64,000 nucleotides of DNA. Source: Paenisporosarcina sp. HGH0030 (GTDB taxonomy: Bacteria > Bacillota > Bacilli > Bacillales_A > Planococcaceae). The position numbers and the translations under genes were made by a program. This document shows, in pieces, positions 49,880-59,249 of the stretch. The notes under the pieces were generated by a model, which was not told the DNA's origin, did not search any database, and saw nothing but the letters and a program-made list of their open reading frames with translations. Position 1 is the first letter of the stretch; the number at the start of each line of letters is the position of its first letter. Location: NCBI RefSeq assembly GCF_000411295.1, contig NZ_KE150423.1, forward strand, positions 124,001 to 188,000, given 5' to 3'.

Positions 49880-51411
49880 ATCCGATCGTAGTTATCTTAT
49901 TTTTAATTATCGTAGGGATGACGTTGGTGGTTACATACTTCGCAGCCAAGAAAACAAATACAACAAGTGAATTTTATACAGCTGGTGGAGGTTTGTCAGG
50001 TTGGCAGAACGGTCTTGCGATTGCAGGAGATTACCTATCCGCAGCATCCTTTTTAGGAATAGCCGGGGCAATCGCTTTATACGGTTTTGACGGCTTCCTG
50101 TTCTCCATCGGTTATTTGGTGGCTTATTTAGTGGTTCTGTTTATCGTTGCGGAACCGTTGCGCAATCTTGGAAAGTATACGCTTGCCGATATGATCAATT
50201 CGAGATTTAACGCGAAGAAAGTTCGTGCTGGTGCGGCAATCAGCTCCATTACCATCGTTATTTTCTATATGATTGCCCAGTTGGTTGGAGCAGGGGCACT
50301 AATTCAATTGCTTTTTGATATACCTTATTGGATTGCTGTGTTACTCGTGGGGGTCATGATGACAGTCTATGTTTTATTTGGAGGTATGACAGCCACAAGT
50401 TGGGTACAGATTATTAAAGCGGTTCTGCTCATGGCAGGTACTATCATAATTTCGTTCCTTGTATTGAAGGAATTCCATTTCAATATTTTTGAAATGTTTA
50501 CGTCAATGAAAACCGCAACTCCTCATGGAGCAGATTATTTGAATCCGGGAGTTAAATACAAAATGCCGTTGGATACAATATCCCTGATGATTGCCCTTGT
50601 ATTTGGAACAGCGGGATTGCCTCATATCCTAATGCGCTTCTTTACAGTGCGTGACGCAAAAACGGCGCGCAGTTCGGTTATGTGGGCAACTTGGATTGTT
50701 GGTATTTTCTATGTCATGACCATCTTCTTAGGATTTGGTGCAGCTGCGTTTGTTGGACAAGATCTCATCGTGTCAACCAATCCTGCAGGAAATATGGCCG
50801 CTCCTCTTTTAGCTCAAGAATTAGGTGGAGATTTCCTGATGTCCTTTGTCTCGGCAGTTGCATTTGCGACGATTTTAGCAGTGGTTGCAGGGCTTGTATT
50901 ATCAGGTGCCTCCGCATTTGCACATGATATTTATGGGCAAATCATTAAAAAAGGTAAAGCTACAGACAGACAACAGATGATGGCTGCTCGGTTCGCTTCA
51001 TTGGGTGTGGCTGTATTCTCCATCATTTTGGCATTGTTCGCTCAAAGCTTGAATGTGGCGTTTCTTGTGTCGCTCGCCTTTTGTATTGCTGCCAGTGCCA
51101 ACTTACCAGTTATCGTCTATACGATTTTCTGGAAAAAATTCAATACAGCAGGTGCAATTTCCGCCATGGCAACAGGACTAATATCTGCTTTAGTACTTGT
51201 TTCCATTAGTCCAAGTGTAATGAACCCGGTTGAAGGTGTAGCCATCATTACAGGAAACCCGATTTTCCCATTGACGAACCCGGCACTTGTATCAGTACCA
51301 CTTGGATTTATTGGTGGATGGATCGGAACGCTTCTGACGAAAGAGTCGGACGTGAAGAAATTTGCAGAAGTTACAGTGAAAGCAAACACAGGTGGCTTCC
51401 GACAATTGTAA
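49876..51411 (+). CDS. Cation/acetate symporter-like SSS-family transporter
   Basis: A 511-residue sodium:solute symporter with about thirteen helices. ASEFYTAGGGLSGWQNGLAIAGDYLSAASFLGIAGAIALYGFDGF and GTAGLPHILMRFFTVRDAKTARSSVMWA are typical of the ActP/MctC branch that imports acetate and other short monocarboxylates. The DUF485 partner immediately upstream supports this. Among the substrates of the branch (acetate, propionate, pyruvate), I cannot choose. No acs gene is adjacent, although an acyl-CoA ligase lies 5 kb away. Confidence 0.9.
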   Translation: MNPIVVILFLIIVGMTLVVTYFAAKKTNTTSEFYTAGGGLSGWQNGLAIAGDYLSAASFLGIAGAIALYGFDGFLFSIGYLVAYLVVLFIVAEPLRNLGKYTLADMINSRFNAKKVRAGAAISSITIVIFYMIAQLVGAGALIQLLFDIPYWIAVLLVGVMMTVYVLFGGMTATSWVQIIKAVLLMAGTIIISFLVLKEFHFNIFEMFTSMKTATPHGADYLNPGVKYKMPLDTISLMIALVFGTAGLPHILMRFFTVRDAKTARSSVMWATWIVGIFYVMTIFLGFGAAAFVGQDLIVSTNPAGNMAAPLLAQELGGDFLMSFVSAVAFATILAVVAGLVLSGASAFAHDIYGQIIKKGKATDRQQMMAARFASLGVAVFSIILALFAQSLNVAFLVSLAFCIAASANLPVIVYTIFWKKFNTAGAISAMATGLISALVLVSISPSVMNPVEGVAIITGNPIFPLTNPALVSVPLGFIGGWIGTLLTKESDVKKFAEVTVKANTGGFRQL

Positions 51412-51477
51412 GAAGTTGTATCTATTTAAACGAGTATGATACGATATAAGTACTTTAAGGAACGGAGGTTTTCCAAA

Positions 51478-51627
51478 TGATTGACTACAAATTCCGATGG
51501 AACACTTTGCGATGAAACTAAATAATGCAAAGAACTGCTACTGTGCAGGTTAATCGGGATAGGTCTATCCATTTTGAAAACCAATATACTTTTCAGAAAA
51601 AGAGAGCGACTCGTATGCTCTCTTTTT
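51478..51627 (+). other. Strong ribosome binding site with a 12-codon frame, then a terminator
   Basis: A perfect CGGAGG lies nine bases before ATG 51478, but the frame stops after MIDYKFRWNTLR (51513). A second frame overlaps it (MEHFAMKLNNAKNCYCAG). AAAAAGAGAGC...GCTCTCTTTTT (51597-51627) forms a strong terminator. This is either a leader peptide or a decayed small gene. Nothing else is seen in the 51.41-51.70 kb gap. Confidence 0.4.
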
Positions 51628-51700
51628 CTGTCTACTATTACTGGCAAAAAAAGGATTATTTCGATTTTCTCTCGGTAGGATATTGAGGAGGAATTCACAA

Positions 51701-52972
51701 ATGGAAGAATTAATGGAACGTGCCATTGTCGTTGGCGTCAATTTAAACAAAGATGAACATTTTGAATATGGCTTAGAAGAATTACACAACTTAGCAGAAG
51801 CATTAAATGTAGAAGTTGTTGGAGAAGTGACGCAAAACTTGGATCGGGTAAATCCGGCGCACTATGTTGGAAAAGGAAAAATCGATGAAATCAAAGCCTT
51901 CTTTGAAGAAGCGGATGCTAATCTTGTCATTTTCAATGACGAGTTATCACCATCACAAATCCGTAACTTGGAAGCCGCATTGGAATGTAAAGTTATTGAC
52001 CGCACCATGTTGATTTTGGATATTTTTGCTCGACGGGCTAAATCTAAAGAAGCACAAATGCAGGTAGAGTTAGCGCAGCTTCAATATATGCTTCCACGTT
52101 TAGTTGGATTGCGGGCATCACTTGGTCGTCAAGGTGGTGGCACTGGTGGGGGCTTTAAAAACCGTGGGGCCGGGGAAACAAAACTTGAACTCGACCGCCG
52201 GAAAATCGAAGACCAGATTGCGAAACTTCGTCGTGACTTAGATCATGTAAAAGACCAACGCGAAACGCAAAGAAAACAACGGAAGAAAAATGAAATCCCT
52301 GTAGTATCAATTGTGGGCTATACGAATGCCGGGAAATCAACGATCATGAATCGCCTACTTGCAAAAACAGGGCAAATCGATGACAAACAAGTTTTTGAAA
52401 AAGATATGTTATTTGCAACACTTGAAACGTCAGTCCGTCAAATCCGTTTACCTGATCAAAAAGAGTTTTTACTTACTGATACAGTAGGATTTGTCAGCAA
52501 GTTGCCAACACATTTAGTAAAAGCATTCCGTTCTACTTTGGAAGAAGCGCGAGAAGCTGATTTGCTCCTTCACGTAGTCGATGTGTCCAATGATGAGTAT
52601 CGATACATGATGGACGTTACAAATGAAACGTTGCAAGCGGTTGGAGTTGAAAATGTTCAGACGCTTGAGGTATACAACAAGTCTGACTTAGCAGGTGTGA
52701 ATTATCCACATGTGAGTGGAAATAACATCTGGATTTCTGCCAAAGAAGAAGCAGGACTGGATGAATTGATTGAACTGATTCGCACGCATATTTTTGCGGA
52801 CTACAAGATGTGCCGAATGCTCATACCATATGACCGCGGAGACGTGGTGTCCTATTTAAACGAACAAGCCTCTGTTCAAGGGTCTGAGTATGAAGAAGAG
52901 GGTACGTTATTGAAAGTTGAACTAAAACAAGCAGATTATGAACGGTACCATGATTTTGTGCTGGATAAGTAA
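51701..52972 (+). CDS. hflX: GTPase HflX
   Basis: A 423-residue HflX. The N-terminal ribosome-binding domain includes VNPAHYVGKGKIDEIKAFFEE and IFNDELSPSQIRNLE. A Gly-rich linker (SLGRQGGGTGGGFKNRGAGETKLE) precedes the Obg/Era-type G domain with GYTNAGKSTIMNRL (G1), TVGFVSKLP (G3) and NKSDLAG (G4). It splits stalled or stress-hibernating 70S ribosomes. The start is at 51701 after GAGGAGG. It is a single gene with a strong terminator. Confidence 0.95.
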   Translation: MEELMERAIVVGVNLNKDEHFEYGLEELHNLAEALNVEVVGEVTQNLDRVNPAHYVGKGKIDEIKAFFEEADANLVIFNDELSPSQIRNLEAALECKVIDRTMLILDIFARRAKSKEAQMQVELAQLQYMLPRLVGLRASLGRQGGGTGGGFKNRGAGETKLELDRRKIEDQIAKLRRDLDHVKDQRETQRKQRKKNEIPVVSIVGYTNAGKSTIMNRLLAKTGQIDDKQVFEKDMLFATLETSVRQIRLPDQKEFLLTDTVGFVSKLPTHLVKAFRSTLEEAREADLLLHVVDVSNDEYRYMMDVTNETLQAVGVENVQTLEVYNKSDLAGVNYPHVSGNNIWISAKEEAGLDELIELIRTHIFADYKMCRMLIPYDRGDVVSYLNEQASVQGSEYEEEGTLLKVELKQADYERYHDFVLDK

Positions 52973-52973
52973 A

Positions 52974-53008
52974 AAAACGCATTCCCGATTTCCCGGGAAT
53001 GCGTTTTT
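52974..53008. terminator. Bidirectional terminator
   Basis: AAAACGCATTCCCG pairs with CGGGAATGCGTTTT between hflX and the convergent ABC exporter gene. Confidence 0.9.
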
Positions 53009-53018
53009 GCTTTTCTAT

Positions 53019-54731
53019 TTATTGATATTGGATATTGTGTAATCTTGCAAATAGACCATCTGCTTCTACTAATTCCGTATACGAACCTTCTTCGGCAATA
53101 CCTTCTTTCGTTACGACTAGTACACGATCTGCATCACGTATAGTTGCAAAGCGATGAGCAATAATAAGTGTTGTGCGATTTTCAGCCAGTTCACTTAAAG
53201 CTGCCTGGATAATTTTTTCCGTCTCCGTATCAAGTGCCGATGTTGCTTCATCTAATATGAGAATCGGTGGGTTTTTCAGGAACATACGAGCGATGGCTAA
53301 ACGTTGTTTTTGTCCACCTGATAGTTTCAAGCCTCGTTCCCCGATTTGGGTCTCGTAACCATCTGGCAACTCGGAAATGAATTCTTGTAAATGGGCTTTC
53401 TTTGCTGCCTCCATTATTTCTTCCTCTGAGGCATCTTTTTTTCCATAGGCAATGTTTTCTCGGACCGTCCCAGTAAACAGAAACACATCCTGTTGTACGA
53501 TTCCAATTTGTGAGCGCAATGATTGCTTACTCATATCACGAATATCAAGTCCATCGATTGTGATGGAACCTTCCGTGACCTCGTAAAAACGGGGGATCAA
53601 TGAACAAATCGTCGTTTTACCTGCCCCAGAAGGACCGACAAATGCCACGGTTTCTCCAGCTTTAACTGTTAGGTTGATATCTGAAAGTACATGTTGATGT
53701 TGATCGTAGTTGAAATGGACATGATTAAACGAAATATTGCCCTGCAAATGATTCACATGTTTTGCATTTGGACGATCATTAATTTCCGGTTCCTGTTCGA
53801 TTAAATCCAGGAAACGTCTGAATCCGGCCATTCCTTTTGGATAAAGCTCAAGCAATGCACTGATTTTATCCACAGGTTTAATTAGTACATTTATAAAGAG
53901 GACAAAGCTGACAAGTTCTCCATATGATAATTTTCCATTGACTGTGAACCATGCACCTACGACCAATACGATCAAAGTCATTAGACGCGTCATCATGTAA
54001 ATGCTGGAATGCGTTCCAGCCATTACTTTGTAAGCGACAAGTTTAGCTAGTCTAAATTGCCCATTATCATGTTTGAATCTGTTGATTTCAAATTCTTCAT
54101 TTGTGAAAGATTGAACCACCCTAACACCTGAAACACTGTCTTCAACACGACCATTTACATCGGCAATTTTGATGTACATGTTCTTCCATGCTTGATTCAT
54201 TTTGATATTGCTGAATGTAACCAAAACAATCAAGAATGGAATCATAATAATAGCGATGATTGCAAGCTCAGGATTGATGTTGTACATAATGAGAAATGCA
54301 CCGATAAACGTCATGATGGCGATAAAGAAATCTTCCGGTCCATGATGGGCCAGTTCGCCAATATCGAATAAATCATTTGTGATACGACTCATTACATGTC
54401 CCGTTTTGGTATTATCAAAAAAGCGAAAGGATTGGCGTTGTACATGGGTAAACAGTTGTTCACGCATGTCCGTTTCAATATTGATTCCAAGCTTGTGGCC
54501 TAAATAACTGACGATAAAATTCAGTAAGGTACTGAGTAAATATACGGCCAGCAGGAGGACGCTTACGGTTACAATCGTACCCCATTCCCCTGTAGGCAAT
54601 AATTGGTCAATGAACCACTGGACTGCCAGTGGAAATGCAAGCTCTAATATAGCCACGATTATTGCACTGGTGAAGTCGATAATAAATAGTCGTTTATGGG
54701 GGCGATAATAAGAAAAGAATTTCCTAATCAT
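53019..54731 (-). CDS. ABC exporter, fused membrane and ATPase domains
   Basis: A 570-residue half-transporter of the MsbA/BmrA class. Six membrane helices lie in residues 1-310, and the ATPase domain at about 330-570 contains GPSGAGKTT (Walker A), SGGQKQRLAIARM (signature) and ILDEATSALD (Walker B), with the His of the switch in IIAHR. It acts as a homodimeric exporter of lipids or drugs. Start 54731 follows AAGGAGAAC; a longer frame has no site. It is a single gene. Confidence 0.92.
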   Translation of the reverse strand: MIRKFFSYYRPHKRLFIIDFTSAIIVAILELAFPLAVQWFIDQLLPTGEWGTIVTVSVLLLAVYLLSTLLNFIVSYLGHKLGINIETDMREQLFTHVQRQSFRFFDNTKTGHVMSRITNDLFDIGELAHHGPEDFFIAIMTFIGAFLIMYNINPELAIIAIIMIPFLIVLVTFSNIKMNQAWKNMYIKIADVNGRVEDSVSGVRVVQSFTNEEFEINRFKHDNGQFRLAKLVAYKVMAGTHSSIYMMTRLMTLIVLVVGAWFTVNGKLSYGELVSFVLFINVLIKPVDKISALLELYPKGMAGFRRFLDLIEQEPEINDRPNAKHVNHLQGNISFNHVHFNYDQHQHVLSDINLTVKAGETVAFVGPSGAGKTTICSLIPRFYEVTEGSITIDGLDIRDMSKQSLRSQIGIVQQDVFLFTGTVRENIAYGKKDASEEEIMEAAKKAHLQEFISELPDGYETQIGERGLKLSGGQKQRLAIARMFLKNPPILILDEATSALDTETEKIIQAALSELAENRTTLIIAHRFATIRDADRVLVVTKEGIAEEGSYTELVEADGLFARLHNIQYQ

Positions 54732-54986
54732 ATAAGTTCTCCTTGGTATTTTTAATACTGGCAATTATAACGGAAAATGGTCCTAAACACGATAAAAAAC
54801 TTCAGAACTCGAAGGAAATCAAAGTATTTCAAGTTCCGAATGTTTTTTGACAATTTAAAGAGGGGACGTTAAAATGTATAAGTTGTCTTTTACTGATAAA
54901 TCAATCGGACCTTTATTATCAGTATATTTTGCACATTCATTTACAAAAACGTATGTGTAATTATTAAAAAGAAAGTAGGGAAAAGA

Positions 54987-56474
54987 ATGGCGACAAAACA
55001 AGAAATCGTCCAGTCGGTTCCTCAAAAAGGATTCTTTGGACATCCAAAAGGCTTATTAAGCTTATTCTTTACAGAGTTTTGGGAGCGTTTCTCCTACTAC
55101 GGAATGCGCGCAATCCTGCTCTACTATATGTACTATGAACTAAACCAAGGTGGACTTGGTTTGGACAGATCGACAGCGAACTCGATTATGGCGGTATATG
55201 GATCACTCGTATACATGTCGGGGATTATCGGGGGCTGGATTGCTGACCGTCTATTCGGTACAACCAAAACCGTATTCTACGGTGGGGTAGCCATCATGTT
55301 AGGACATGCAGTCTTGGCATTACCAGGCGGAATCACGACACTATTCATTTCAATGGGCTTAATCATTATTGGTACAGGTTTATTGAAACCTAATATCTCT
55401 AGCATCGTGGGAGATTTGTATTCGGAAAACGACGTTCGTCGTGACTCTGGATTCAGTATCTTCTACATGGGTATCAACATGGGTGCATTCATTGCGCCAT
55501 TAATTGTAGGTACTATCGGATTGGAATATAACTTCCATTTAGGATTTGGACTTGCATCAATCGGTATGTTCCTTGGATTAGTTGTATTCGTTGCTACGAA
55601 AAAGAAATTTCTTGGACTTGCAGGATCTCATGTTCCGAATCCAATGACTAAAGGTGAGCGTAAAACTGTATTCACGCGTATTTCGATTGCATTAGTTGCC
55701 ATCTTGATTATTGGTTATATATTGATTGAAAACGGTATCATGACAATCGATGTCTTTACGATGATCGTTTCCATCTTGGGTATCGTCATTCCTACGATTT
55801 TCTTTATCGTAATGTATCGTAGTTCAAAAACGAACGCAGATGAAAAATCTCGTGTTCTTGCGTACATTCCATTATTCATCTCGGCGATGGTATTCTGGGC
55901 AATTCAAGAGCAAGGGTCAATCATCCTAGCTCAATATGCAGATGAGCGAACTAACTTAGTGCTTGGTTCATGGGAAATTAACCCAGCTTGGTTCCAATCG
56001 TTAAATCCATTATTCGTTATTGGGTTTGCACCGTTATTTGCATGGTTATGGGTCCGTCTTGGTGTTAAACAACCGTCAACACCTAAGAAATTTGCCCTTG
56101 GTTTATTCTTTGCGAGTATGTCATTCTTAGTGATGATTATCCCTGCTTACATGAATGGAACTGAAACTTTGGTTAGTCCATGGTGGCTAGTATTAAGTTT
56201 CTTCTTAGTAGTACTTGGGGAATTACTTCTTTCTCCAGTCGGAATATCAGCAACTACGAAGCTTGCGCCAGCAGCATTCGCTGCACAAACAATGAGCTTA
56301 TGGTTCTTAACGAGTGCTGCCGCTCAAGCAATCAATGCGCAAGTCGTGAAATTCTACAATCCTGAAACTGAAATCGTCTATTTCGGTGTCATCGGGGCTG
56401 TTGCATTGATAATCGGTTTAGTGTTATATATTTCTTCACCAATGATCGAGAAGTTTATGCGTGGCGTACGTTAA
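54987..56474 (+). CDS. POT/PTR-family proton-coupled peptide transporter
   Basis: A 495-residue transporter with about fourteen membrane helices. The POT signature FFTEFWERFSYYGMRAILLYYMYY (ExxERFxYYG) is at residues 29-50, and NISSIVGDLYSENDVRRDSGFSIFYMGINMGAFIAPL contains the second PTR2 motif. It imports di- and tripeptides with protons, as in DtpT of lactic acid bacteria and bacilli. The start follows AAAGTAGGG. A strong terminator follows. Confidence 0.93.
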   Translation: MATKQEIVQSVPQKGFFGHPKGLLSLFFTEFWERFSYYGMRAILLYYMYYELNQGGLGLDRSTANSIMAVYGSLVYMSGIIGGWIADRLFGTTKTVFYGGVAIMLGHAVLALPGGITTLFISMGLIIIGTGLLKPNISSIVGDLYSENDVRRDSGFSIFYMGINMGAFIAPLIVGTIGLEYNFHLGFGLASIGMFLGLVVFVATKKKFLGLAGSHVPNPMTKGERKTVFTRISIALVAILIIGYILIENGIMTIDVFTMIVSILGIVIPTIFFIVMYRSSKTNADEKSRVLAYIPLFISAMVFWAIQEQGSIILAQYADERTNLVLGSWEINPAWFQSLNPLFVIGFAPLFAWLWVRLGVKQPSTPKKFALGLFFASMSFLVMIIPAYMNGTETLVSPWWLVLSFFLVVLGELLLSPVGISATTKLAPAAFAAQTMSLWFLTSAAAQAINAQVVKFYNPETEIVYFGVIGAVALIIGLVLYISSPMIEKFMRGVR

Positions 56475-56484
56475 TGCACATTTT

Positions 56485-56518
56485 AAAGCCTACCGATATA
56501 TATCGGTAGGCTTTTTTT
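56485..56518 (+). terminator. Terminator after the peptide transporter
   Basis: AAAGCCTACCGATA pairs with TATCGGTAGGCTTT and is followed by T residues. Confidence 0.9.
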
Positions 56519-56558
56519 GTATGGATTGATGAGTGGTGGAAGTTTAACGAGGTACTTA

Positions 56559-56823
56559 TTTATCGTACTTTTGCGCTTGCCGCATGTTCCGCATAAGCCA
56601 ACAAGTATGAAAACCACATATTTGTTGACTCACACTTCGAAAGTGCCGCTCCTGCGGTTACTCGTCGCAAAGAATATGGTCAAACTACCTTTGACCATAT
56701 TCTTTCTTGCGGCTTGCTATTCGCAGTACTTTTTCGTTTTTGTGAAAAATCTTCAATATCAAGCAGAGACTAATTGTAGATGATAAGGGAGCCGATTCCC
56801 TCTAATTCGCATTAAAAGTTAAC
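56559..56823. repeat. Dispersed intergenic repeat, long copy
   Basis: This non-coding block starts with TTTATCGTAC...GCCAACAAG, about 85% like the proS-leader fossil. It contains the 22-bp motif with core TGCGGTTACTCGTCGCA (56648-56669) identical to the copies near 1.85 kb, a palindromic stretch (AATATGGTCAAA...TTTGACCATATT), and an end GGGAGCCGATTCCCT followed by CATTAAAAGTTAACA shared with the 1.73-2.0 kb element. It ends within 10 bp of the small gene at 56.83 kb. Confidence 0.7.
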
Positions 56824-56830
56824 AAATCCA

Positions 56831-56968
56831 TTATCTAATAATTACTTTCAATATCACGTTTAAGAATACAGTCAGCCATTTTAGAACTCCTCTTTTTTCA
56901 TTCTGTTTTTGCATGCGATATTGTCGGTCTTTTTTCAAAATCGGGTATTCTTTTTCCAAATCCTTCAT
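56831..56968 (-). CDS. Small basic protein, 45 aa
   Basis: A 45-codon frame reads MKDLEKEYPILKKDRQYRMQ, then KQNEKRGVLKWL, then TVFLNVILKVIIR. A strong AAGGAGTGATCTCA lies directly before ATG 56968. The first half is charged, the last 15 residues are hydrophobic and could bind membrane. No family is recognised; the good ribosome binding site makes it likely translated. Its terminus abuts the dispersed repeat. Confidence 0.5.
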   Translation of the reverse strand: MKDLEKEYPILKKDRQYRMQKQNEKRGVLKWLTVFLNVILKVIIR

Positions 56969-57105
56969 TGAGATCACTCCTTAAAATACATATTCAACAA
57001 AAGGTAAAAATTCCCTTCAACTCAAAAAAGATTTCCAATTGAAACCTTTTCGCGATACACTCGTATTATAAGTAGAAAGAAAATTGAGGTAAAGGTGGCG
57101 ACAAC

Positions 57106-57963
57106 ATGAAAAAGTGGATGACACTTATGGCTACTAGTGCATTAGCGCTAAGTTTAGTTGCATGTAACACATCAGCAACTCCAACTTCCAAAACGTCAGA
57201 AGAAAACACAAGTGATTTAACACTTAAACAAGTATTTGAAAAATCATTAGCACAATCAGAATCTATTGAAAGCCTTAGTGCAGATCTTGATATGGTTCAA
57301 AAAATTGAAGTTCCCGCTCAAGATGTAGCAATGGATACATCTTCAAAAATGACAATGGATTTGATTGTCGATCCTTTGAGCATGCATCAAAAGGGTACTA
57401 CGTCGACGACGATTCCAGGTGAAGAGTCAACAGGACAGCCACAAGAAATTGAAATGGAAAGTTTTATGACTGCAGATGGATTCTTTACACAAGATAACAT
57501 GTCACAGCAATGGATGAAGTTGCCGAAAGATATGTACGAACAAATGATTTCCATTTCACAAAAACAAGCTGATCCATCTCAACAGCTGAAGGATTTAGAG
57601 ATATTCATGGATGACTTCACATTCAATCAAGATGATAAAGAATACGTTTTGAAATTGTCTGCGTCTGGGGAAAAGTTTAATGAATTGATCCAAAAACAGT
57701 TAGCAGAAACCATGCCGGAGCTGGGTGCGGATGAACAAGAAATGCTGAAAGAATTAAATATCAAAAAAGTTGACTACGAAATCCATATCGATAAAGAAAC
57801 ATTTAATACAACAGCATTAAATGTAGTGATGGACATGACAATGGCGGTAGATGGGGAAGAAATGACCTTGTATCAAGATATGAAATCCACTTTTAGTAAT
57901 TACAATGGTGTTAAAAAGATAGTGGTACCTCAAGAAGTACTAGATACCGCACAAGAAATGTAA
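57106..57963 (+). CDS. Lipoprotein, DUF6612 (LolA/LppX-like) type
   Basis: A 285-residue lipoprotein. The signal peptide ends in LVAC (lipobox). A Thr/Ser-rich linker precedes a beta-sheet domain with SLSADLDMVQKIEVP...MTMDLIVDPLSMHQKG and FMTADGFFTQDNMSQQWMKLP, which match the DUF6612 lipoprotein family of Bacillales. The C-terminal NTTALNVVMDMTMAVDGEEMTLYQDMKSTFSNYN is also typical. The fold suggests binding of a hydrophobic ligand. Role unknown. The start follows AAAGGTGG. Confidence 0.82.
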   Translation: MKKWMTLMATSALALSLVACNTSATPTSKTSEENTSDLTLKQVFEKSLAQSESIESLSADLDMVQKIEVPAQDVAMDTSSKMTMDLIVDPLSMHQKGTTSTTIPGEESTGQPQEIEMESFMTADGFFTQDNMSQQWMKLPKDMYEQMISISQKQADPSQQLKDLEIFMDDFTFNQDDKEYVLKLSASGEKFNELIQKQLAETMPELGADEQEMLKELNIKKVDYEIHIDKETFNTTALNVVMDMTMAVDGEEMTLYQDMKSTFSNYNGVKKIVVPQEVLDTAQEM

Positions 57964-58005
57964 AAAACAGCCTTTCCGAGATATGATTCTCGGAAAGGCT
58001 GTTTT
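57964..58005 (+). terminator. Terminator after the DUF6612 lipoprotein
   Basis: AACAGCCTTTCCGAG pairs with CTCGGAAAGGCTGTT and is followed by T residues. Confidence 0.9.
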
Positions 58006-58052
58006 ATTAATATTGATTTTAAAATATAGATTTTCTACAAAGTTAAGGGGTC

Positions 58053-58397
58053 TTAATAAGTAAATCCAGCAGGTGTGTTTTTGACTACAACAACCACTTT
58101 GTGTTCATCTAATTTTTCTTCTAGTTGTTCTGCTTCCGGTTGACTAAAACCGAGTTCTTCGAATTGCGCACGAAGTTCGTCACCTTTTTTGCGGAAAACA
58201 TTTGCAAGGGATGTACCTAACCCTTGTTCTGCAACGCCGACAGTATTCGCATCTGCCATATCAGCTACTTGATTTGTACGATGATTTTCATGAGTAAGTA
58301 CGTAGATATCGTCCTCATGTACGCCTTTAGCTTTAATCTCCTGAATACCACGAATCGCTTCATCATCTGTTAAATACTCTTTATAGGTTACACTCAT
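58053..58397 (-). CDS. YflT/GSP-17M-like general stress protein
   Basis: A 114-residue protein starting SVTYKEYLTDDEAIRGIQEIKAKGVHEDDIYVLTHENHRTNQVADMADANTVG, the N-terminal region of the YflT-like (general stress protein 17M) family. The C-terminal KKGDELRAQFEELGFSQPEAEQLEEKLDEHKVVVVVK is the usual second half. Start 58397 follows AAGGAG; a longer frame is not needed. A SigB-like promoter lies upstream, as for B. subtilis yflT. It is a single gene, probably induced by general stress. Confidence 0.88.
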   Translation of the reverse strand: MSVTYKEYLTDDEAIRGIQEIKAKGVHEDDIYVLTHENHRTNQVADMADANTVGVAEQGLGTSLANVFRKKGDELRAQFEELGFSQPEAEQLEEKLDEHKVVVVVKNTPAGFTY

Positions 58398-58440
58398 TTT
58401 AAAATCTCCTTTCAAATCGTTTATTCTGACACAATAGTAC

Positions 58441-58466
58441 TTTACCACTCTCAACAAAGATTAAAC
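58441..58466 (-). promoter_or_regulatory. SigB-type promoter of the YflT-like gene
   Basis: Read leftwards, GTTTAA (58466-58461) is followed after 14 bp by GGTAAA (58446-58441), close to the SigB consensus GTTTAA-N12-15-GGGTAT. Confidence 0.5.
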
Positions 58467-58571
58467 GAAATAGGCTTAATTTCAATCGAAAGACTTAGAC
58501 CAACAACCTATTAATGGGAAAAGAGTTGTAGGAATATGATAGAATAACTTTTAATAAGGAGCGTGAATGTT

Positions 58572-59192
58572 GTGAAAAAATGGTTTTATCCTTTGGCGTT
58601 TGTGACCTTTATTGGCTTCATCACGCTGTTTTTCAGTTTTACTCACGATGAAATGGTTGAATTTGATGAAGCAATAGGAGAAGCACTGATCGGAAACGAA
58701 TATATTCGATTCTTTCATTACTTTGGGGAGCCAATCTGGATTGTCTCAGCAGCCGTTCTTTTGATTGTCTACCTCGCATTTAAAAGCCGAAACTATCGTG
58801 GAATGTTGTTTGTTCTATTTGCCGTTGGTGGAGGAAATATTATAAATCTCGCAATAAAAGAATGGGTGCAACGGGCTCGTCCTGATATTCCGCATCAATT
58901 AACGAGTTTCAGTTTTCCATCCAATCATGCCATGGTGGGCTTACTGTACATTTTTACATATGCATATTTTTTAACTGAAAATCGAGCATCCACTAAATGG
59001 CGTATCGGAATCTGGCTTAGTGCAGTTACCTTTACTTTGCTTGTTGGTTTATCACGCATTGCGGGTAACAACCATTATGGTACGGATGTGCTTGCAGGTT
59101 GGATGTGTGGCTATTCACTATTCATTCTCGTAGTCATTTGGTATGAGTGGCGAAATCGTCACATGAAAAAAAGAGTGGCCCAACCAGAATAA
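58572..59192 (+). CDS. PAP2-family phosphatase
   Basis: A 206-residue membrane phosphatase. The PAP2 signature is KEWVQRARPDIPH (KxxxxxxRP), then SFPSNHAMVG (PSGH-like, with N for G), then SRIAGNNHYGTDVLAGWMCG (SRxxxxxHxxxD). Five or six helices surround the active site. It probably dephosphorylates undecaprenyl pyrophosphate or phosphatidylglycerol phosphate. GTG 58572 is placed about 10 bases after GGAG; GTG 58563 is too close. Confidence 0.9.
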   Translation: MKKWFYPLAFVTFIGFITLFFSFTHDEMVEFDEAIGEALIGNEYIRFFHYFGEPIWIVSAAVLLIVYLAFKSRNYRGMLFVLFAVGGGNIINLAIKEWVQRARPDIPHQLTSFSFPSNHAMVGLLYIFTYAYFLTENRASTKWRIGIWLSAVTFTLLVGLSRIAGNNHYGTDVLAGWMCGYSLFILVVIWYEWRNRHMKKRVAQPE

Positions 59193-59196
59193 ATAG

Positions 59197-59232
59197 AGTC
59201 TTGCGCCCAAAAAATGGCGGAGGACTTTTTTT
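59197..59232 (+). terminator. Terminator after the PAP2 gene
   Basis: AGTCTTGCGCC pairs with GGCGGAGGACT, with mismatches, followed by T residues. Confidence 0.65.
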
Positions 59233-59249
59233 GAAAGTGGTGAATTGAC

